Shown in pieces: positions 25,285 to 38,039 of a stretch of 64,000 bases of DNA (the first letter of the stretch is position 1; the number at the start of each line of letters is the position of its first letter). The translations under genes and the position numbers were made by a program. The stretch covers positions 744,001 to 808,000 of the forward strand of contig JAESUZ010001269.1 of assembly GCA_017311185.1 (NCBI GenBank), read 5' to 3'. Source of the DNA: Proteles cristata cristata. Lineage: Eukaryota; Chordata; Mammalia; Carnivora; Hyaenidae. Below the pieces are notes generated by a model that saw only the letters and a list, made by a program, of their open reading frames with translations, was not told the DNA's origin and did not search any database.

Positions 25285-25729
25285 GGTGACTGTCGTGGCT
25301 GCAGTGACCACCTGCAAACGCAGGTGCCTCTAGGTCATGTTCCAGGAGGACTTCAAGACCTAAGCGAGTCCAACTCGCTGGGGGTTCTGTCCCGGCGAGG
25401 GCGCAGGGCGTGTGTGCGAGCTTTCAAAGCCGCAGTTGTACATAGCTCTTGGGTGCTGGGTGCCCAAAGCTTCTCTGGCGCGCGCGGCGTTGGGGGGCGC
25501 GAGAGGTGTGCGCAGCGTCTGTTCTGGAGGGGAGTTCTAGAACTGAGCAGCGCAGCTCCGAGGGCGAGCAGTGGGCATCCGAGGGTTCTCTGGCTGAGGT
25601 CGGAGTCTCCCGGTCCTTGCTGTACGATCCACTGCGTTCCCCCACTGCGTCTGTTGGGCACCAGCCTGTACCCACTCTGCCGCTCAGGACCTCTATTGGG
25701 GGCCCGCTCCTTCTCTTTCTTTGTTTCCT

Positions 25730-25747
25730 CTGCTGCTGCTGCTGCTG
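25730..25747 (-). repeat. (CAG)6 run in the RXFP3 5' region
   Basis: Six CTG triplets on the plus strand read as CAG on the RXFP3 sense strand, about 450 bases upstream of the start codon. In a leader ORF beginning with ATG at 25799-25801 they encode a six-glutamine run. Such triplet runs often vary in length between individuals. Confidence 0.85.
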
Positions 25748-27656
25748 CTCGGCCGAGGTTTCTGTCCTCTGAGAGGAAAAAGAGAGACAAGAGAGTTCCA
25801 TCTATCTCGCTCTGACGCTCTGGAGGTCTTTCGAAGTCATTCTTCCAGCCTTGCGCTTCGGTCTCTCCGCTGTTGACAGCTCCCAGTGAGTTGCCAGCCT
25901 GTCGCCGGAATTCTGTTCGCACCCGCAAAACCTAGGCTGCGGGCTCCCAGGGAGCATGCGTAAACCCCTCGCCAGATGTGGGGGCGCTTTCCGAGGTGCT
26001 GAACTTCGCCACGCCCGCCTCGGGGAGGAGGAAGCCGTGGGCAGCGGGCAGAGCCCACCAGCAGATTCTCCTTTTCCTCTTCAAAGTTTCAGAAGGAGAT
26101 GATTGTAACCCTTCATTTTCCTACGTTGCTGGAGAAAGTAGGCTATAATTTGCGATCCTTTTTCTTGCTTATTCCCAAACATAACTACAGGTACTAGAAT
26201 TTTTTTCTTTCTTCCTTACTCACACTTTATCTTTGAAATGATCCCATTCGATGAAAGATGGTTCTAAAATGTCAAGATCTCCTACCCATTTTCATTTTTA
26301 AAAGCAATGATAGTGACCTCTTTTCATGCCCAGACCCCAAGTCAGATGGTGGGCTTTTACTGAATACACAAACACAAATTCTACTCCCCTGTCATTAACT
26401 ATCTAACCACTTTATTTGGTGTCCGTGATTGCAAGGGTTTTTAAAGCGTCTTATATAGCACACCTATAGGTTCAAGTGTTGCCCTCTGCCTTTGGTATGT
26501 ACTAAGAACTTCAGTTAGGCAGACAATACATTGGTGAGCTGACTTCACAGACACTACATACCACTTGTCCGCCTCTCAGCCCAAAGCTCTTTCACAAATT
26601 GTTTACTCACATGCATTCTCTTTACCTTGATGAACTTGGAATAGGGGATTCTTTGAGGCTGTTTTTGGACCACCAGCCCCTTACTTTCACTACTACTATA
26701 ATCAAAACTTTTTAGCAAGTGCTTTTCAGACCAATGGAAGTAAATGCTAGGGAATCTTCGAAATTACTTTGGACAAGGGGAACCAGTGTAAACCATCTGA
26801 ATTACTTCTCAAATCGCAGTTTATTTAAATGCCAGCTCAACAGCTCAATGTAAGCTATACTTTTTAGGGTGACCTTAAGAAATTTGAAATGTTTTCCCCA
26901 CTGTCCCCAACTAAACTGAGACAAAAATATCTTAAGCATAATTGTCCTCTCTCCTGCAGAGTTCATGACTTTACTTACAGAGATCGAGAGGATGTGACTT
27001 TAAAGTAGCAGAGATAGTAAAATGCTTAGTTTAAAAAGAAATGTGGTACCCAAAACATTTGAAGGGAAACTCAAACAGTCTGGATCCCAAAGCAAGAATC
27101 TAGTTCCAAGCAGAGAACATGCTTCACTATACACTCTGGACTTCTCCACTTGCCGGCTAGAGGGCGTCAGGGCTTTAGTAAAAAATAAATCAAAACTAAC
27201 CACCCTTGAACAGTTCTAATCTGGAGAAGTCCAGTCCAGCTTTGTTTATTGCTCCCAATCCACAGGTTGCCTCTGTGGACACTTCTTATCTCTGTTTTAG
27301 TATCCTCACCTTTAAGCTCACTTTTCACTTCATATTTTACTAATTCTTTCTCCATCAATTGTTTATCTCTCTTTTATTTTAAAAAAAAAAAGAAGTTTTA
27401 AAAAAATGTTTCAAGGTGCTGTTAAAAAATGAGGAAGCCTATGGCATACCCTGACAACACTTTGCCTTGGTTTTCACATCTGTATATGGAAGGAATTACA
27501 GTTTTTTAACATTCTGAGGATAGGTGCTAAGTAGGTGACATCAGAGTCAGGTGGGGAGCTTGCTACAAATATAAGTTGCAACTCTCCTCCCAGCCCCATG
27601 CTGGCCCAGAGATTCTGATTCTCAGTGGATTTGGAAAAAGACCTAAGACTGTACAT

Positions 27657-27834
27657 TTTTTAAAGTTTATTTTTATTTATTTTGAGAGAGAGATAGAGAG
27701 CAAGTGGGGGAGGGACAGAGAGAAGGAGGGAGACTGAATCCCAATGTGGGGCTTGAATTCATGAACTGTGAGATCATGACCCGAGTGGAAATCAAGACTC
27801 AGATGCTTAAGTGACAGAGCTACCCAGGTGCTCC
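27657..27834 (-). mobile_element. SINEC, older copy
   Basis: The reverse-complement element has tttatttattttgagagag and ends gctacccaggtgctcc. It lies next to a short hAT-like remnant (27530-27655). Confidence 0.88.
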
Positions 27835-28316
27835 ATGACTCTACAATTTAAATGCATTTGTCCAGATGATACTATTTTTCCCCAAGTTTGGGAATATCTG
27901 GACTTTTATTCCTTTTCCAACTTTCCAGGTAAAAAAATGTTAAGTCCCCAAAAGTAATTCATGTCCAGTGATGGTTTATCACACCCAAGTATTGGAAGCA
28001 AAGGAAGAGAAAGAGGTCTTGGCAAGTTTCCTTAAAATCACATTTGGGTCCAACAGTGACATTTTCTTCATTGTGGGACTGGGAGGGCCATGTGATCCTG
28101 TGACACATCAGGCCTTGAGTACAAGACAGCAAATCTCAGACTGAGCCCCAGAAGAAGCTGTCCCAAGTGTGACTCTCCGAGAATTCAGCCAGAGTGCTTC
28201 TAAGCGTAGAATGTTCATTTCTGAATCTGCTTTCTGAAAATGAACCAGAGAACATGTACAGCAATTTATGGTATCACTTAACTAAGCATGTGTTATGGAA
28301 GCAAAAATTCCTTTTC

Positions 28317-28547
28317 TTTTCTTTTCTTTTTTTTTTTAAATATTTTTATTTATTTCTAGGAGAGAGAGAGAGAGACACCGTGAGCAGGGGAGGGTCAGAG
28401 AGAGAGGGAGTCACAGGCTGAAACAGGCTCCAGGCTCTGAGCTGGCAGTCAGCACAGAGCCCGACGCGGGGCCCGAACCCACGAACCGCGAGATCATGAC
28501 CTAAGCGAAAGTCGGACGCTTAACCGACTAAGCCACCCAGGCGCCCC
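28317..28547 (-). mobile_element. SINEC, young subfamily, full length
   Basis: Near-consensus copy in reverse, with a perfect 15-bp duplication (caaaaattccttttc) at 28302-28316 and 28548-28562. Confidence 0.97.
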
Positions 28548-29204
28548 CAAAAATTCCTTTTCAAATAAGTTCTTTTCCAAAGTAAACTAAAGATATTTTA
28601 GACCTGTTATCTTAAAGTATGGGCCATATTTTTCTCAAATATCATTTAAAAAATTCAAGGAGACAAACACATCAGTTGTGGTCAAATATTACTTAAGTAT
28701 ACAAGATAATAATCCAAATAATATAATATATGACAAACACGTTAGTAAAGGCTAGGATGTGAGTTTGGGGAAACCTGGCATCTCATGGATAGTTTGTTCT
28801 CAGTAGATTGTAGCAAGACAGAAACACTTAAGCTGGTTGTAAATGAGAAGACAGGAAATTACAGGAGTCAGGTTAGAGAGGAGATGATGTAATCAGAACT
28901 TCTTGATTCTGGGATTCTACAAAGAAAAGTGGGTTTTCAGACAAAAGAGAAAAGAATCTATTCTTTCAAAATTCCTTTGGAACATGTACAGATACTCTTC
29001 ACTCTGCATTTCTTCTTTTCAGTCTGCAGAAAGCACAGATTTTTATTCTACTAAAATTATGAATTGAGTTCCTAATTTGCACAAAGCAATGTGTTAGGTG
29101 TTTGGATATATAACAACAAAAACAACAATGGTACAATAGGAATGATAATAATAAAAGCAACGATAGCCATTCACACTTCACATTTATTTGGATACTATTT
29201 TTTT

Positions 29205-29655
29205 TCTAGGGTTGCTGTAACAAATTATCACAAAATGGGTGGTTTCAAACAACAAAAATTTATTATCGCAAAATCCTCAACACTAGAAGTCAGGAATCAG
29301 GGTGCTGTCAGAGTTGGTTCCTTGGAGGGTCTGAGGGAGAAAACTTCTCACGTCTCTCTCCTAACTTCTGGTGAGTCTATGTTGAATCCTTGGCTTATAA
29401 CAGCATCATTGTTATCTCTGTCTTTGTCTTCAGATAGCACTTCTCCTTCCTGTGTGTATCTTTGTGTCTCTGTTTTCTCTCTCTATAAGGACAGTAGTCA
29501 TTGAGTTAGTGTCCATTCTGATCCTATATGACTTCATCCTAATTAATTATATCTGCAAAGATTATACATTTCCATTTCCAAACAGGGTCATATTCACAGG
29601 TACCAGGAACTAGGACCTGAACATATCTTTTTAGGGGACACAATTCTACCCACTA
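29205..29655 (-). mobile_element. MaLR LTR (MLT1 type)
   Basis: Starts ctagggttgctgtaacaaat and has aattatatctgcaaagatta and a ggggacacaattctaccca end. Diverged solo-LTR remnant. Confidence 0.75.
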
Positions 29656-30039
29656 GAGGTAACAAATGTGTGCACTGTGCAAAGGGTTTTATCTGCATTA
29701 TCTCACCTAATACATACAAGTGAGGTTGAGACTAATATCATCCCAGATCTGATTTCCCTTTTATCCCCAGAACTCTAGAGTTTGCATATCCAGCTGCTAC
29801 TTGACACTTCAACATGGTTGCTGATTTCCTTCAGATTTTTCCATCTTAGTAAATGGCATTAGTATTCGCATTACTGTTCAGACTAAAAGGCCAAGAGTAA
29901 TTCTTTAGCTCTCATTTTCCCTTACACCTAATTAACTCAATCTAGTAGGTCTTGTTAGCATGTTCTCAAAAACAAAAACGAAACCCAAACACCCAAATTC
30001 CTGAATCCATCTACTTCTATTTATCCATTACTCTCTATG

Positions 30040-30590
30040 TAAGGTATCTCTTGCTGAATAACAATTTATGTTAAAAATTTATGGCTTAAAATAACAAATA
30101 TTATCTCACAGTCTGTGTAGGTCAGGAACGCAGGTGTGGCATAATATCATTGGCTCAAGGTCTAGAATGAGGTTGCAGTCAAGCTATCAGCTGGGGTTGT
30201 GGTCTTTAATTGATTTAGTGGTAGGGAGAAGAGTTTGCCTTTAAGTTTGTTCACATGGTTGTTGGCACCTTGATCTTTCACTTGATCTCTCACTCTGTGA
30301 GCTCCACAGGGCTGCCTCACAATATAGCAGCTGGTTTCCAGCAGGGTGAGTGATGAAAGAGAGAGAGAGAAAAAAAGAGAGAGAGAGGGATCAGCATGTA
30401 ATCTATGTGATGTTTTTATAACCTGGTAAAAGAAGTGACACTCCTATCACTTCTAACCATATCGTCTTCTTTAAAGGCCAGTCAATAAGTCCAGTCCATA
30501 CTCGAGGAGAAGGGAGTTATACAGGAATATGATACTTGGAGGTAGAGATCTTTGGGTCTATCTTGAAAGCTGACTATGACAGAAGGGCAC
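30040..30590 (-). mobile_element. MaLR LTR (MLT1 type), diverged
   Basis: Has the tctcttgctgaataacaatt and aaataacaaatattatctca motifs and ends near agctgactatgacag. A GA-rich simple repeat (30356-30390) sits inside. Confidence 0.65.
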
Positions 30591-30789
30591 GTTGTCACAA
30601 TACCCACAGGAAACAGGAGTTGAAGACCTACTCAACTGAGTAGATAACTCAACAGTGACCCAGTGCTGGGACAATACGATTGAAGCTAAAGCCTAGTAAA
30701 ATGGAGGGGAATAATAAGTAAACAGTCCAGGCTTTCAGTCCAAACCCCCAAAGAGGCACATCCTAAGGGTAAGTTCTACACTCTATTCT

Positions 30790-31275
30790 CAACAATCAAA
30801 AAACACACACTTCCTTCAAATACACATAGAGCATTCACCCAAATAGACCATATGCTGGACCAAAATAAAGTTTCAATTACACTTCAAAGGATTGAAATCG
30901 TACAGGCCATGTATTTTAAGCACAGAGGAATTAAACTAGAAATCAACAAAAGAATGATTACTAGAAGCCCTCAAATGTTTCACAATTAAGCCATATATTT
31001 TAAACAACCTTGATTAAAGAGGAACTAAAATATAAAGTGTTATAAAAGACATTACAAAATTGTTTAAAGTAAATCATGGTAAAATTTGGCATCAAATTCT
31101 GTGGGATGCAATCAAAGTAGTGCTTAGATGGAAATCCATAGCTGTAAGTGCATATTTTCAAAAAGAAGAAAGGTTAAACATCAGTGATCTAAGCTTCAAA
31201 CTCAAAATACTAGAGGACGATAAATACTTTGACTCTAAAGAAAGAAGAAGTATGGTAATATTAAAGATAAGAGCA
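30790..31275 (+). mobile_element. LINE-1 ORF2 fragment, decayed
   Basis: One plus-strand frame from 31060 reads LWDAIKVVLRWKSIAVSAYF and DLSFKLKILEDDK, which resembles the L1 ORF2 region just after the endonuclease domain. The sequence before it (catatgctggaccaaaataa) fits the same ORF in other frames. Stops and frameshifts break it. It continues for a few codons after the SINE at 31276-31480. Confidence 0.8.
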
Positions 31276-31480
31276 GGGGCGCCTGGGTGGCTTAGTCGGT
31301 TAAGTCTCCGACTTTCGCTTAGGTCATGATCTTGCAGTTCGTGGGTTTGAGCCCCGCGTCGGGCTCTGTGCTGACTGCCAGCTCAGAGCCTGGAGCCTGT
31401 TTCAGTCTGTGACTCCCTCTCTCTCTCTGACCCTCCCCTGTTCACGCTATCTCTCTCTCTCCTAGAAATAAAAAAAAAAA
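31276..31480 (+). mobile_element. SINEC, young subfamily, inserted in a LINE-1 fragment
   Basis: The full-length element is flanked by a perfect 13-bp duplication (aaagataagagca) at 31263-31275 and 31481-31493. The duplicated bases are part of the L1 ORF2 sequence that the SINE interrupts. Confidence 0.97.
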
Positions 31481-31981
31481 AAAGATAAGAGCATAAATAT
31501 GCAGACAGCTTCTGCCATGTCAGGGATTAACCTTCTAGTTGTTGACTCATACAGAGGTGGGTGGAGGAGGTCCCAAGAGAAGAGCAGAGCAGCCCAAGGT
31601 GGGGTTTTCAGGGGGCTTTCAGCACATTCACAAAGGAGAATATTCATTTCTGAGAGCAAAGAGAGGAATGAGTAGTCCAATACTAAAACCAGAATCTGTT
31701 TCCCAACTCCAGGTGGGAGTTAGGAGAGGAAGCCAACTCCTTAATAGAAGAGGTGTGTCCATGGGTCTCAAAGCAGGTCATTCCCAGAACATTTCCCAGC
31801 CACTCATCTTCTGATCAAATATTTCTTCATCCTTTTTATCTTTGAGGGAAATGCAGCAATAAATAAAACATAGTTTCCGTGCCTACAGTTTATAATCAAG
31901 TGGAAAGTCAATTATAAGGAATCATGAGATTCATTAACTTGAATCTCATGGCATAAAATTCAGCTTGGCTGCCTGCTTTCT

Positions 31982-32211
31982 TTTTTTAATTTTTAAAAAT
32001 ATTTTATTGATTTCTGAGAGAGAGAGAGAGAGAGAGAGAGCGTGAGCAGGGAGGGACAGAGAGAGAAGGAGATATAGAATCTGAAACAGACTCCAGGCTA
32101 TGAGCTGACAGTCAGCACAGAGCCCGACGCAGGGCTCGAACCCACAAACTGTTGAGATCATGACCTGAGCCGAAGCCAGAGGCTTAACTGATTGAGCCAC
32201 CCAGGCGCCCA
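31982..32211 (-). mobile_element. SINEC, older copy
   Basis: Reverse-complement element with a long GA tract (32016-32040), ending gagccacccaggcgccc. The flanking sequences ggctgcctgctttct and ggctgtctgctttct form a duplication with one mismatch. Confidence 0.94.
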
Positions 32212-33164
32212 AGGCTGTCTGCTTTCTAACTCAACAGTTAGACTCAACAGAAACTCAACAGAAAGACTGTGATAACAGTCTTTCACAGGGTTCTATCTGC
32301 CTTACATACTAATCCATGCATTCAATAAACATATCTGTGTACTCAATTTTCTCATATGGGGTTTCAAATACTCCATCAGTTTATCCATACACATATCAAT
32401 CTCCTCACCTTCAAAAGATGAATCATAACACCTTAATCTGACCACAGCCACTGCTTTACTGCAGAAAGCAGTGGCTGAATCAATAGAGCCCTTTGCACTT
32501 GGAGACCTCTCAGGAGATTTGTGCAGATTTAATAGGATAGCAAACAATCAACTAATAGTGTGAGTCAGTGTTATCTGCAACCCTCAGAGGGGCTAGGAAG
32601 CAACAAAGGATGCCTTCTTGTTGCCAAGGAGGCAATCCTGGCAGGCGACATTTGGAGAGTGTGGCCAAAGTAGAGAAAGGTGTTCTTAGAGGCGTTATCC
32701 CTCGGCCAGCTGTCCCCTGGGCTTTGTGAAAGGGTCTCTGAGAGCACAGAGTCTGGCTTTCTGTGCTCTGAAGATTCAAAATGCCACAGAAATTCATCCT
32801 GTGGCTGTAGAGATAATCTCTGTCTGGCAATGCGGGCAAGCTATGTTAAAAGTGCAAACCCATGAAGAGAAGCTTTATCTTTTCCAGGGTTAACTTCAAA
32901 GTTGGTTTCTTGTTATTTTTATGTGGTATCCTTAAGAGCCACTTTATCATGAGGAGAAACATATACAGTTCATTGAAATGAAATTGTTGGAGGATTTAGG
33001 GGCCTTGCTTCCTAAGTTTCAAGGAAAGATCTTTAACAGGAATTGGTGGTATGCATGCATCTGCCTGATTTTAGGCTAGGTGTTGGTTACCAAGTTTTAT
33101 CTCCATTGTTTTTCCAATGGTCAGCAGATAAATTAGTGACACAGTAAATGAATGGGCCCATGGT

Positions 33165-33597
33165 GGTAGATCTGTACAGTGGAACTCTGTGCAGAAATAA
33201 AAAGGAAAAGAGTACAGGGACACAAAATATCCAAATAATTATGCTGAGTTAAAGAAGGTGGACAAAAATGAGTTCATACTGAATGAGTCCATTTATGTGA
33301 AATTCAACAAATTGATAATGAATCTTCAGAGACAGCAGGAGAGTTGGGGGAGGAGGTCATACAAGTAGGGGCAGGAGGAGGGGACTGCAAAGGAACAGGG
33401 GGAAACTTCCGGTTTGACACATGCGCACTAGCACACATGCACCACATGTGCATACACACACACACACATATATGTCAAAACTTATTGTGGTGATGGTGTC
33501 ACAGGTATGTATACCCATGCAAACACATAAAATTGTATACTTTAAACATATGCAACTTATTGTATGTCAATTGTACCTCAATAAAGCAAAAGAAAGG
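33165..33597 (+). mobile_element. LINE-1 3' end, old
   Basis: Features of old L1 3' ends are present in order: tgagtccatttatgtgaaat, gtggtgatggtgtcacaggt, and ttgtacctcaataaagc at the end. A CA-rich patch (33450-33470) lies inside. Confidence 0.78.
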
Positions 33598-34244
33598 GTA
33601 TTATTATGGTATATCCTTCTTGCCACCTGAACGAACCTCGTTTACTCACTCTAAAGTTTCTTTGGGGCATGGCTGATCTGCTTTCAATGACTCCAGGAAG
33701 ATACGAGAAAGCAATGATGAATATCAGGGGTATGTCCCTAACAAGAGCCTGACACTCAGCTGCTCTCCTCCTCCTCTGGGGAGAATGTCAGCCCAGGCTA
33801 CTCATGGGCTTGTGTTGAGCTCAGTGGGTTAAGAGAATATTAAAAGTGCAGTAAACTAGGATTGTGGACATTTGTTGGTATTTTCATATCTTCCTGACAC
33901 TGCTTTCCACAAGAGACTTTCTGATCTGATCAGATTTCAAAGACATTGATTGAGCTGCATTTATAAGTGAGTGGAGTTAATAGTTTCTTAAATAAACTCA
34001 ATCTTTGGTCTTTCTCTTCCATTGTTTTCTTCTGTGCAGCTGAGTATGTAAAGCCTGGACTAGTCTCTTGTCTTTACTTCAGTTTGAGCTAGTGAATAAC
34101 AATGCCTCTTTGAAAATCTTCAAAATCAAGTGAAAAACATTTTCAAAGATACCAAACTCTCCATTCTCATTTTATTGGCTACTCCTCGGTTTCCTGTGCT
34201 GATTTTTCTTTGTTTTCCAGAACTCTAAATATTAGAGCACTCTC

Positions 34245-34625
34245 AATGTCTTGGCCTGTTTTGGCTGACATAACAAAAATATCATAAACTGGGTGGCTTA
34301 ACAACAGAAATTAATTTCTTACAATTCTGGAGACTGGAAAGTCCAAGATCAAGGCACTGGCAGAGTCAGTGTCTGGTGAGAGCCTGCTCTCTGCTCCACA
34401 GACAGCCATTTTCTTGCTGTGTCTTCCCATGGTGGAAGGGGTGAGAGAGCTCCCTGGGGCCTTTTATAAGGGTACTAATCCCATTCATGGGGTCTCCACT
34501 CTCATCACCTAATCGCTTCCCAAAGACTCCGCCTTCCTATGCCATCACATTGGGGTTTAGGATTTCAACATATAAAGTGTGTGTGTGTGTGTGGGGGGGT
34601 GCCGGGGGGGACACAGGTCTTTAGT
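34245..34625 (-). mobile_element. MaLR LTR (MST/MLT1A type)
   Basis: Clear reverse-complement match to the family plan: aactgggtggcttaacaaca, tggagactggaaagtcca, cacattggggtttaggattt. A GT/G-rich run sits at 34578-34612. Confidence 0.85.
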
Positions 34626-36079
34626 CTGTAATACCCAGAGTACAAGCCTCACATTTCTTTTCTTTTCTGCTACATTCTCATAATAGATACTTTCATTTCA
34701 TTTTAAGGCTGTCAGTACCATCCAAATACTTATGATGACTTCTAAATGCATAACCCCATCCTAAATCTCTCTCTGGATTCAAGACTTGTATATCCATTAG
34801 CCTACTTGCCTCTTCCTTTCAGATATCTAAGTGATATCTTAACATGTCTTAAACTGAAATTCTGATTTCTCCCACCCCCACCAGTTCTATTCTACCTTCC
34901 ATCTTCCTCAACTCAATCATTGGCAACTCTAAACCTTGAAACCCTCCTTGAGATCTTTTTTTTTTTTTCTTACACCACACATCCAATTTATTAGAAAGCC
35001 TTGTTTTCACTTTCAAAATAAATCCAGAATCTGGTAGATTTTCACCATGTCTTTTGCTACCGCCTGATATAATCAATCATTATCTCATACCTGAGTTAAT
35101 TCAATGGCTTTCTAACTGCTCTCTGTGCTCTTCCCTTTCCGTCTCTACAGCAGCCCAAGACACCCTATAAGTCCTAAGTCATTTCGTGTTACTCCTGTAT
35201 CCTGTGTTCAACTCCCCATCCACCATGGCTTCTTAATTTGCTCAGTGTAAAATCCAAAGTCTTTCCTGCGATCTCTAAGGGTCTTGTGACCTTCCCTCCT
35301 CCTCTCCATCACCACCCTCCCCTTGTCCACACTCTCAACAAACACTTGTCTTCTTGAGCTCTTTGAGCATATTCCTACTTATTCCCAGTTGAGGGTCTTT
35401 CCTATTACTGTCTCTTTGGACTGGAATTCTCTTCTCCTAGGTACTTAGTTCATCCAGATTCTTAATTCCTTCATTAAAATCATCTTAGTGGAGATGACCC
35501 ACTTATATAGAAGAGAAACCCATTCCTCTCAATACTTCTAGTCCTCCTTAGCCTGTTTTTGTTCCCACTGCTCTTACCACTGTCTTACATATTATATATT
35601 TATTTGTTTATTCTCTTTCCCCCTGGCTCAAGCCAGGGTGTATGAAAACATGAGGAAAGATTCTCTGATTATTTTATTTGTTATTATACCTCCAATGCCT
35701 GGACACAGAAGCAGTCAACAAATATTTGTTGACTAAACGCATGAAGTATTCTCATTTTGCTGACACAGTAGCGCTCAGAGAATCCTTGATACATCCCATC
35801 CCTAATTTCTTCCTCTTCTTGGGAACAATGGGCACACCGTTCTTTATTTCAGATTTAATTTTTAAGGCTGAATGACAGGGACTGGTGCCCACATGGACTA
35901 ACATAGGACCAATCTACTAATGATAACCTCTGAAGCTGTCAACATTGTTAAGCAGAGACCACCATGCATGGGCACTCAATTGGTGCTAACTTCTCATTAT
36001 TAGGCTTCTCTAATTTCCAATCCAATAGCATCTTCACCAAGTGTTAAATTATTTTAAAGAATAAGAACAAATTGTCACA

Positions 36080-36900
36080 TTTTATGTTTTTTTTTTAATT
36101 TAGAAACAACCACAAACTCCCATAAAAGTTGGAAGTGAGGTTAAAGAGAACATTTTATGTTCTGAATCATTTGAGAGTAAATTGTCAACTAGATGCCCCT
36201 TCACCTCCAAACACTTTCATGTGTATCTCTAACAAACAAGGGCAGTGTTCTTCATAAGCCACACCATTACAAATGATACAATACTAACACCCCATTCTTT
36301 GTCTCCTTTCAAGTTTCACAAATTATTCTGACAATGTCTTTGGTAACAAAAGGATCTTATTCAGAATTGTGTGTTGCATTTAGTTGTCATATCTCTTTGG
36401 TTTCCTTCAGCCTGGAACAGTTTTTTAATTTTCCTTTCACCGTCTTAGCGTTTTGAAGATTAAAAAAAATAACAACAGTTATTTTGTAGAATGTCCCTCA
36501 ACTTAGGTTGTCTGATGTTTCCTCATGGTTAGATTCAGGCTATGTATCTTCGGCATATATTTCGGAGTGATAGTGTCCTTCTTGGAACCTATCAGGTAGC
36601 ACGTGATTTTAATTATCCACACTACTGGTTTTATTTTCTCTGTTTACTTGATTAAGGGGATATTTGCAAGCCTGGTCCACTCTAAAGTACTCTCATTTGC
36701 CTTTATATTTAAGAAATGTTTGGGAGGATATACTTTAAAATTATACAAATTCCTATTCTTCATCATTTATCTATTTGTATCATTTATCTATTTGTATCAG
36801 TGTGGATCATTGATTCTTAATCTTATTGTACGACTAATGATTTATTACTATTATATATTTTCGTTTAAACTTCCCTACATTTGGCCAGTGGGCACCTTTT
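36080..36900 (-). mobile_element. LINE-1 fragment, ancient (L1M type)
   Basis: Motifs such as gcatttagttgtcatatctc, ttttgtagaatgtccctcaa and ctgatgtttcctcatggtta are in the order seen in ancient L1M elements in reverse. A perfect 17-bp tandem duplication lies inside (36764-36797). Confidence 0.7.
36764..36797. repeat. 17-bp perfect tandem duplication
   Basis: The unit catttatctatttgtat occurs twice in a row inside an ancient LINE-1 fragment. Confidence 0.93.
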
Positions 36901-38039
36901 CATGTTAACTCCTCTCTCCTTTTGACAAGGTCGTATCTTTCTTTGAGTTTTTTTGTTTAGTGTTTTTTGTTTTGTTTTGTTTTTGCTATTTGTTTGTTTT
37001 TGTTTAGCAATAAAATGCTCTGGCTTATCTTCTATCTCTCAAGCCCTAGTTCTAAAGTCAGTCATTTCTCTAAGGAGTCCTATTTCTTAGGCCTATTTAT
37101 ATCTTCATTTTTGTATGCATCTCTACAGTCATCAACAGCTTTGGGTTCATAACAATTACCTTTAATTGTAATCCAACATAGAGTTTATTCTACTTTTCTC
37201 TTTTTTCATATTGGTGATTCTCTTCTCTGGCAGTGAGAAACTTGACCCCCATTATCCTTGCTGTGTTTATCCATCTGACCAATTTCCCTGTGTGTAACCA
37301 ATCTCCAATCACCACTATCAGTTTCTACCATCACCTCACCCTTCCTTACCCTGCCAGTATTTCACCGCCCTGCTGGGACACTCTGTTCAGCTTCTGATAC
37401 ATGCAGCAGGAAGTTTTCTCACAGGGATAACAATTTTACATTGCTGAGGTTCTGACACCTTTTTAATAGGCTGCTCTCTAGTCGTCCTCACACGACTTGG
37501 GGTCCCTCTTGCACACCTCCCATGTGAATTCCCCCCCCCCAACCCAGTAAAATCTTGTTTCATTTTGATTAGGCTTAAGATGATCTACAAACTGAAATTA
37601 GTTTCAATTTATTGCAACATTTTGATCTACGTGCTACACGTTTCTCCTGAAGTATGCTGTTTTCTTTCAGCCAATAGTGCATTTCATTAATCAGGAGTCC
37701 AGAGCCTTCTCAGCCATGGCTGTCAAAGGGACATTGCCATGACATTGTTTATTTAATTAAGTTGATTAATTGCAACATTAGAAGAAGGGTCCAAAATGGA
37801 ACCCACTTGATACAAAGCCAGGTAACTTTACAAAATCTACAATGCATTGATTCCATAATCTTCAGATTGAGCCAGGAAGGCAAACTCTCTGGGAGCTGAG
37901 TGTACAGAGTAGGCTGTGTTGATTATCCATCCACGCATATATTGAATAAAATGGGTGGAAGAATACAAGTGAGCTTACACCTCTGAGACTTCCAAATACT
38001 TACCCCCTCTTCTTGTAAGACTGCATAGAGGTTTAAAAG

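Larger units (their letters stand above)
23560..25960. promoter_or_regulatory. RXFP3: CpG-rich block covering RXFP3 and its 5' region
   Basis: By eye, GC content and CpG frequency rise sharply across this stretch compared with the AT-rich flanks, and fall again near 26060. It covers the whole coding exon and about 650 bases 5' of it (25285-25960), where the promoter and leader should lie. I see no clear TATA box. Many long open frames on both strands here are by-products of the GC richness. Exact limits need a CpG-island calculation. Confidence 0.75.

Noticed and set aside
25353..25928. 191-codon open frame upstream of RXFP3
   Set aside because: It begins with TTG, not ATG, and lies in a CpG-rich leader where stops are scarce.
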